Part shown: positions 62,845 through 64,000 of the stretch, piece after piece
Layout: the number at the start of each line of letters is the position of its first letter
Position numbering within the stretch: the stretch's first letter is position 1
The notes under the pieces: model-generated
Databases searched by the model: none
What the model was told of the DNA's origin: nothing
Seen by the model: only the letters and a program-made list of their open reading frames with translations
Made by a program: the position numbers and the translations under genes
Assembly (NCBI GenBank): GCA_947164985.1
Contig: CAMUYI010000004.1
Coordinates: 186,001 to 250,000, forward strand
Source of the DNA: an uncultured Bacteroidales bacterium
GTDB lineage: Bacteria; Bacteroidota; Bacteroidia; Bacteroidales; Paludibacteraceae
DNA length: 64,000 bases
Reading direction: 5' to 3'

Positions 62845-63736
62845 GTATTTCTTCTTGCAAATCTTTGCTTGCCGGAACAAGTGGCAATCTCAGGTAATTC
62901 TGTATGATTCCTTTTTGTGCCAGTACTGCCTTTATTCCTACCGGATTACCCTCTTTGAAGAGCAGTTTGACCATATTGTCGTACTGCACTTGTTTAGCTT
63001 GGTCCTTTTTATGCACGATATCATAGAAATCTTCCGGGAAAGCGTTGCTTGCTACCGAAATCAATCCTGCACCTCCTGCTTCCATGATCTCGCAAGCGAT
63101 ACCATCATCTCCTGAAATAACAAGGAATGGTAATTCTTCATTTTTAATTTTTAATTTTGAATTGGCAAGAGCGATCAAATCTTTGATTTGAGCGATATTG
63201 CCCGACGCTTCTTTGATGCCGGCGATCTTATCCGGCTGCGCCTCATAGATGCGCATAACGGTTTCCGGCAGCAGATTGACACCCGTGCGCCCGGGGACAT
63301 TATAGAGTATAACCGGTACAGGACTTGCTTCGGCTACCGCACAGAAATGTTGGTATAATCCTTCCTGATTCGGTTTATTGTAGTACGGACATACGCTAAG
63401 GATAGCGGTATAGTCTAGGATTAGTACGTCGCGCATAGCTTGTAGGTCCGAGATGACTTGCTGCGTGTTATTGCCGCCGACACCTAAGACGAGCGGTATG
63501 TTCTGACCGTTTGGAAGAGGGTGCTGCTTGGTGTATTGAACGATAAACTCTCTCACTTCGCGTTTTTCCTCTGTGATCATCGTCGCCGCTTCGCCCGTGG
63601 TACCCAATACCACGATATAATCGACGGAACCCGTTAATTGCGTGTCCAGTAAGCGTGCAAGTGCCTCGTAATCTACGCTTTTATCAGCCTTGAACGGCGT
63701 GATAAGTGCTGTGCCAAGTCCCCTTAATTCCTTCAT
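62825..63736 (-). CDS. dapA: 4-hydroxy-tetrahydrodipicolinate synthase
   Basis: A 303-residue TIM-barrel aldolase joining pyruvate and aspartate semialdehyde in lysine and diaminopimelate synthesis. The Schiff-base lysine is K175 in GIKEASGN; YNVPGRTGVNL holds the active-site tyrosine; VLGTTGEAATM binds pyruvate. The ATG at 63736 (MKELRGLGTALITPF) is chosen over a GTG six codons upstream. A 7-bp array is translated in frame as LANSKLKIKNEELPF about 20 residues after the catalytic lysine. Confidence 0.96.
   Translation of the reverse strand: MKELRGLGTALITPFKADKSVDYEALARLLDTQLTGSVDYIVVLGTTGEAATMITEEKREVREFIVQYTKQHPLPNGQNIPLVLGVGGNNTQQVISDLQAMRDVLILDYTAILSVCPYYNKPNQEGLYQHFCAVAEASPVPVILYNVPGRTGVNLLPETVMRIYEAQPDKIAGIKEASGNIAQIKDLIALANSKLKIKNEELPFLVISGDDGIACEIMEAGGAGLISVASNAFPEDFYDIVHKKDQAKQVQYDNMVKLLFKEGNPVGIKAVLAQKGIIQNYLRLPLVPASKDLQEEIQKEMAK
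63130..63164. repeat. 7-bp tandem array, TTAATTT unit, in dapA
   Basis: TTCATTT, TTAATTT twice, TGAATTG; encodes KLKIKNEEL, almost the same peptide as the MATE array. Confidence 0.8.
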
Positions 63737-63757
63737 TCTTTCACACTCCTTCACTCT

Positions 63758-64000
63758 TTAATCGTTCGACTTGATCGTCGTTAAATAACTCAAAATCTGA
63801 TGGTATAGCCACGAAGCCTCAATCTCTGCTTCTTCGCCTTGTTCCGGCGAAAGGTCGGGTAGGGAGATCAGCATGTCGTGTATTCCTTCGCCCAGATTCA
63901 TACCTACTTTGAAGTCCGCATCTGTGTACATCGCCAGATAACGAAGCGGTAACAGCGGACGGGTCGTGAGGTCAATCAACAAGTCATAGTGCTCCGCCAA
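63758..64000 (-). CDS. C-terminal fragment of a cytoplasmic protein (possibly DUF6913 family), N-terminus off the window
   Basis: The last 80 codons of a gene that continues past the right edge. Visible: EHYDLLIDLTTRPLLPLRYL, ADFKVGMNLGEGIHDMLISL, then an acidic stretch and ASWLYHQILSYLTTI. The YDLLIDL...P.RYLA...FKVG pattern resembles small Bacteroidota proteins labelled DUF6913, found near dapA-type genes, but the fragment is too short to be sure. It lies just upstream of dapA on the same strand (gap 21 nt). Confidence 0.6.
   Translation of the reverse strand: MAEHYDLLIDLTTRPLLPLRYLAMYTDADFKVGMNLGEGIHDMLISLPDLSPEQGEEAEIEASWLYHQILSYLTTIKSND

Overview
This 64 kb window is a bacterial chromosome segment that looks like Bacteroidota, most likely order Bacteroidales. 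Operons start at the TTG(-33)/TAnnTTTG(-7) promoter type of that phylum, Shine-Dalgarno sequences are mostly absent, and several secreted proteins carry type IX secretion (T9SS) C-terminal signals. A SusC-like TonB receptor, DUF3078, CotH-kinase, IgGFc-binding and DUF6359 proteins point the same way. No rRNA, CRISPR array, prophage, transposase or integrase was seen. Both ends cut genes: queF on the left and a C-terminal gene fragment on the right.

Layout. 1-4.0 kb (minus): queF end and a 1224-residue T9SS cargo protein. 4.1-7.5 kb (plus): DUF3078 outer-membrane protein, a small coiled-coil protein, zapA, rny. 7.5-9.0 kb (minus): trmN6 and a DsbD/CcdA-like membrane protein. 9.1-13.9 kb (plus): gcvP and two YitT-family proteins. 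13.9-16.5 kb: tRNA-Ser(CGA), a formylglycine-generating-enzyme-fold protein, a small membrane protein and an unrecognised 141-residue protein. 16.5-29.6 kb: a long plus-strand run of hpf, pectinesterase, MATE, membrane fusion protein, RND pump, phosphopantetheinyl transferase, dnaX, ygiQ, M23 peptidase. 29.6-33.9 kb: Crp/Fnr regulator (minus), then yceD-rpmF-rluB and two ABC-2 permeases (plus). 33.9-35.9 kb (minus): CotH protein, CYTH protein, tRNA-Ser(GCT). 36.0-36.1 kb (minus): a candidate small RNA. 36.2-45.0 kb (minus): cstA-engB-TonB receptor-mutS-mltG-usp. 45.1-53.7 kb (minus): tRNA-Val, PAP2 phosphatase, and two IgGFc-binding-type surface proteins flanking an OmpA protein. 53.8-61.1 kb (minus): endonuclease I, pssA, ampG-like, ppiD-like, DUF6359 lipoprotein. 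61.1-62.8 kb (plus): infC-rpmI-rplT. 62.8-64 kb (minus): dapA and a partial gene.

Most genes are housekeeping or envelope genes in tight, often overlapping operons. The novelty lies in non-coding and repeat structure. Fourteen operon and tRNA promoters share an extended, near-palindromic -33 element (TTGCRYATRTSAA), thirteen of them with exactly 23 nt from its first base to the TA of the -7 box. More than twenty short degenerate tandem arrays with 7-9 bp units sit at gene junctions and inside enzyme genes without breaking frame. infC has no ATG/GTG/TTG start between its promoter and its conserved domain. There is a compact candidate sRNA, a structured rpmI-rplT leader, duplicated hairpins with compensatory changes after rplT, and a short C-terminal motif shared by four otherwise unrelated secreted proteins.
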